Shown here: positions 61,579-64,000 of the stretch, piece by piece | Layout: the number at the start of each line of letters is the position of its first letter | Position numbering within the stretch: the first letter of the stretch is position 1 | DNA from: DASRIA01 sp963724065 | GTDB taxonomy: Bacteria > Actinomycetota > Thermoleophilia > Solirubrobacterales > JBBDJG01 | Direction: 5' to 3' | Length of the DNA stretch: 64,000 bases | NCBI GenBank assembly: GCA_963724065.1 | Contig: CAVRTB010000005.1 | Location: forward strand, 248,001-312,000 | The notes under the pieces: model-generated | Seen by the model: only the letters and a program-made list of their open reading frames with translations | What the model was told of the DNA's origin: nothing | The model's database searches: none | Translations under genes and position numbers: made by a program

Positions 61579-62037
61579 TCATTGCTCGAACCGGAATTCG
61601 GTGTCGCCGATGCGAATCCGGTCGCTCGGCCGAAGCACCTGCTGCGCTCCGAGCCGGCGTCCGTTCACGTAGGTGCCGTTGGTCGAGTTCATGTCCTCGA
61701 TGAAGACCACGCCGTCGCGGTCGTACAGCCGCGCGTGCCGGCTCGACGCGAACGTATCTTCGATCCGGATCTCGTTGGCCGCGGCGCGGCCGATCGCGAG
61801 GCCGGGCCCCACGCCGTACTCGCCACCCGCGGCAAGCCCTTCGCCGCGCTCTACCACGAGCCGACCGGAATACGGGCGGGCGTCGTCGGCCCGCGCTTCA
61901 TGCTCTCCGTAGGGATCGGCAGCCGGGCGCCCGAGGTCGCGCAGGGCGCTGCGGGTCACCCAGAGCAGGAACAGGTACAGGACGCTCAGGAAGGCGAACT
62001 GGAGCAGCACCTCGAGTGGATCGGACACGCCAGGCAC
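61579..62037 (-). CDS. fhaB: FHA-domain protein FhaB (FipA-binding type)
   Basis: Protein of 152 residues. One N-terminal membrane helix (about 10-30) and a C-terminal FHA domain (about 60-152) with the phosphothreonine-binding pattern LAIGRAAANEIRIED, SSRHARLY and NSTNGTYVNG. It probably recruits PknB-phosphorylated division proteins to the membrane. It starts directly after the fhaA stop. Confidence 0.93.
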   Translation of the reverse strand: MPGVSDPLEVLLQFAFLSVLYLFLLWVTRSALRDLGRPAADPYGEHEARADDARPYSGRLVVERGEGLAAGGEYGVGPGLAIGRAAANEIRIEDTFASSRHARLYDRDGVVFIEDMNSTNGTYVNGRRLGAQQVLRPSDRIRIGDTEFRFEQ

Positions 62038-62802
62038 TCAGTCCAGGTCGAACCGCATCCGCGAGGTCCCGGCAACGATCTCGTCACCGGGCGAAAGGAG
62101 CGCGCCGCGCACGCGCTTCCCGTTTACGACGATCCCATTCGTCGACTCGAGGTCCACGACGTGCCAATCCGAGCCACGCAGCTGGAACTCGAAGTGCCGC
62201 CGGGAGACGTTCGGGTCCTCGAGCACGAGGTCGCACCGCCGGCTGCGCCCGACGACGGCGCGCGCCTGGTCGAGGACGAGGGTCTTGTCGTCGAGCGTGA
62301 TCAGCGCGCGGGCCCGTGGTGGCTCGGGGGCCGGCGCCGCGGACGCCTGGCGAACGCGCGTCGCCGAGAACACCATCGTCTGGCCGAGGTCGCCCTGCGC
62401 GGCCTCTTCCCCGGCCGCCTCGGGCGGCTTGACGAGCCGCGCCTGAATGCCGAACTCGCCCATCCGCAGGCGTTTGTCGGTCTCGAAGGAGACCTTCGGG
62501 CGCGTCAGCAACGCGAGGCCTCCACGGGCAGCGTGCTCGAGCAGATGCGACGCCAGCTCATCGAGCAGGGCGGGCTCGTAGCCCTCGAACTGGCGGCGGT
62601 CCTCCCTCGCCAGGAAGACGATGTACTCGTTGGGAACGTACGTCCGGGAGACGGACACCGCCTTGTAGGACTCCATCTCCTTCGCGAGGCGGCGGGCAAG
62701 CTCGACCGGCTGCACCCGCGCCCTGAAGGCACGGTTGAACACGCCTTCAACGAGGCCTTCCAGCTTCGATTCAACGGATCTCAATAGGCCCAAGGCAACC
62801 AC
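62038..62802 (-). CDS. fhaA: FHA-domain protein FhaA with DUF3662 domain
   Basis: Protein of 254 residues. The N-terminal DUF3662 domain (about 5-125) starts with LRSVESKLEGLVEGVFNRAF, a linker follows, and the C-terminal FHA domain (about 165-254) has VVGRSRRCDLVLED, VSRRHFEF and ESTNGIVVNG. FhaA binds phosphorylated MurJ-type flippases in relatives and restrains wall synthesis. GTG start, 4 nt from an 8-bp hairpin that could mask initiation. Confidence 0.94.
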   Translation of the reverse strand: MVALGLLRSVESKLEGLVEGVFNRAFRARVQPVELARRLAKEMESYKAVSVSRTYVPNEYIVFLAREDRRQFEGYEPALLDELASHLLEHAARGGLALLTRPKVSFETDKRLRMGEFGIQARLVKPPEAAGEEAAQGDLGQTMVFSATRVRQASAAPAPEPPRARALITLDDKTLVLDQARAVVGRSRRCDLVLEDPNVSRRHFEFQLRGSDWHVVDLESTNGIVVNGKRVRGALLSPGDEIVAGTSRMRFDLD

Positions 62803-62806
62803 TCTG

Positions 62807-62830
62807 CGCGGCGCTCAGGGGTGCGCCGCG
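62807..62830 (-). promoter_or_regulatory. Leader hairpin at the fhaA start
   Basis: CGCGGCGC/GCGCCGCG arms around an 8-nt loop lie just upstream of GTG 62802, downstream of a TAGCAT box near 62838-62843. No Shine-Dalgarno is visible, so the stem occupies the ribosome-binding region of the operon mRNA. Confidence 0.4.
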
Positions 62831-62988
62831 GCCCGGAAATGCTACGAAACACGTGCCACGCCACCGCAGACGACGCCGCAGGCGGGATTGCGGTTGCGCG
62901 ACCGGGCTGCCGACCGGCCGCCGCGCTCGTCATACTCTCGGCTCGAAAGCAGCGTCATTCGCGTCAGCGCACGAGGAGAGCGCTCAAC

Positions 62989-64000
62989 TTGTCGTCAACG
63001 CAAGGAACGCGATCCCGGCGCCCCCGGAGGGGCTCGGGATCTGGCCGGTCGACGGAGTCCCAGACGCTGATGGTGCGCCGCACCATCGCGCTCGGCGGAG
63101 CGATCCTTGCGATCATCCTGCTGGTCGTGGGGCTCAACAGCTGCCTCGACAACCGCAAGGACAGGGCCTTTCGCGACTACGCGAACGACGCGCGATCGAT
63201 CGTGCGAGGGTCGAACGCGACGTCCGAGCGGATGTTCGACCTGCTCTCGAGCCCCCAGCGCGCGGACGCCCTCGACGTCCAGACGCAGGTCAACGCGGAG
63301 CGCGCCGATGCGGAGCAGCTCGTTCAGCGGGCGCGCGATACCGACCATCCCGACGAGCTCGACGGGGCCCACGCCTGGCTCGTCGAGTCGCTCCAGTTCC
63401 GCGCGGACGCGATCGAGAAGGTCGCCACGGCGCTGCCCGAGGCGCTCGGCGATCGCCGCGGCGCGACCGACGCGATCAACGCGATCGCCGGTCAGATGCA
63501 GGCGCTGCTCTCGAGCGACGTCATCTACCTCCAGCGCACGATCCCCGGCCTCACGTCCGCATACGACAAGCGCGGGATCGAAGAGCGCTTCCCCACCGAC
63601 CGTTTCCTGCCGGACCTCGGTTGGCTTGATCCCGACACCGTGCAGACGCGGCTCAGCCGCATCTCCGGGGAGAGCAGCCAAGCCACGCCGGGCGGGTTGC
63701 ACGGAACCGGCGTCACGGGCGTCACCGTGGAGCCCGCGGGCGTCGCGCTGAACGAGAGCGGCGTCAACCGGGTGCCGACGGGCAGCGGCCGCCTGACCTT
63801 CGACGTGACGGTCCAGAATCAGGGCGAGTCGGACGAGACCGACATCGCCGTGTCGATCGCCATCACCAACGGCGAGAGCATCAACGTCGACCAGACGATC
63901 CCGCGCATCGCGGCGGGCGAGGAGGAGACGGTCAGCATCCCGATCTCCGGCACGCCGAGCACCGAGGCCGTCAGCACGGCGACGGTAGCCGTCGCACCCG
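62989..64000 (+). CDS. Membrane-anchored secreted protein, partial
   Basis: The first 337 residues are visible; the gene runs off the right edge. An Arg/Ser/Gly-rich cytosolic start (1-27) precedes one membrane helix (about 32-50) and an extracellular helical region (about 55-200) followed by a beta domain beginning near 225 (GVTVEPAGVAL, TFDVTVQNQGES), similar to CARDB-like Ig folds. Function is unknown. TTG 62989 is favoured by GAGGAG upstream; ATG 63070 is the alternative. It is divergent from the fha operon. Confidence 0.75.
   Translation, partial: MSSTQGTRSRRPRRGSGSGRSTESQTLMVRRTIALGGAILAIILLVVGLNSCLDNRKDRAFRDYANDARSIVRGSNATSERMFDLLSSPQRADALDVQTQVNAERADAEQLVQRARDTDHPDELDGAHAWLVESLQFRADAIEKVATALPEALGDRRGATDAINAIAGQMQALLSSDVIYLQRTIPGLTSAYDKRGIEERFPTDRFLPDLGWLDPDTVQTRLSRISGESSQATPGGLHGTGVTGVTVEPAGVALNESGVNRVPTGSGRLTFDVTVQNQGESDETDIAVSIAITNGESINVDQTIPRIAAGEEETVSIPISGTPSTEAVSTATVAVAP

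Overview
The window comes from a high-GC actinobacterial chromosome. My best guess is the class Thermoleophilia (Solirubrobacterales-like). The reasons are the order fhaA-fhaB-pstP-rodA-pbpA-pknB, a three-subunit proton-translocating transhydrogenase, DUF3105 and DUF6328 proteins, a type IB topoisomerase, heavy GTG/TTG start use, stop/start overlaps of the GTGA, ATGA or TTGA type between operon genes, and many genes whose start codon sits 6-9 nt after a TANNNT -10 box, which points to leaderless mRNAs. The taxonomic call is an inference.

0-20 kb is mainly housekeeping: cupin/SDR, tRNA-Asp, pterin dehydratase, two metallo-beta-lactamase-fold hydrolases, metF, a tRNA-Ala(CGC) gene, a glycosyltransferase, a TetR/membrane-protein pair, hydrolases, an FKBP lipoprotein, an Fpg/Nei glycosylase, pcm, a sigma-70 factor, a Ni/Co transporter and topoisomerase IB. 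The 3' part of the tRNA-Ala is duplicated as a 45-bp direct repeat 2.25 kb away. The segment between the copies carries internal direct repeats, a frameshifted beta-propeller gene and no integrase, so it looks like a dead or non-autonomous tRNA-integrated element.

20-33 kb holds a 1168-residue GAF/PAS/SpoIIE phosphatase sensor, htpX-lemA, pntAA-pntAB-pntB, a hydrolase, a flavin amine oxidase, DUF3105 and a peptidoglycan amidase. A hairpin-rich gene-free stretch of about 480 bp follows.

33.9-50.4 kb is a surface-polysaccharide locus: sugar-phosphate transferase, three glycosyltransferases, Wzx-type flippase, Wzy/ligase, a membrane-anchored dimethylformamidase-like protein, a LytR_C protein, a CapD-type epimerase/dehydratase and a DegT aminotransferase. 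Embedded in it is a small module of nucleotidyltransferase, glycerol-1-phosphate dehydrogenase and a CDP-alcohol phosphotransferase with an altered catalytic motif. It may make a phosphodiester from sn-glycerol-1-phosphate, the stereoisomer typical of archaeal lipids.

50.5-64 kb covers DedA, UppP, a PurM-like protein, a Ser/Thr kinase with a discoidin-like C-terminus, and the cell-wall growth operon fhaA-fhaB-pstP-rodA-pbpA-pknB-ddl, followed by a partial secreted protein. Repeats with a 7-bp period occur in pstP, in a glycosyltransferase and between two polysaccharide genes. Because 7 is not a multiple of 3, copy-number change would shift the reading frame.
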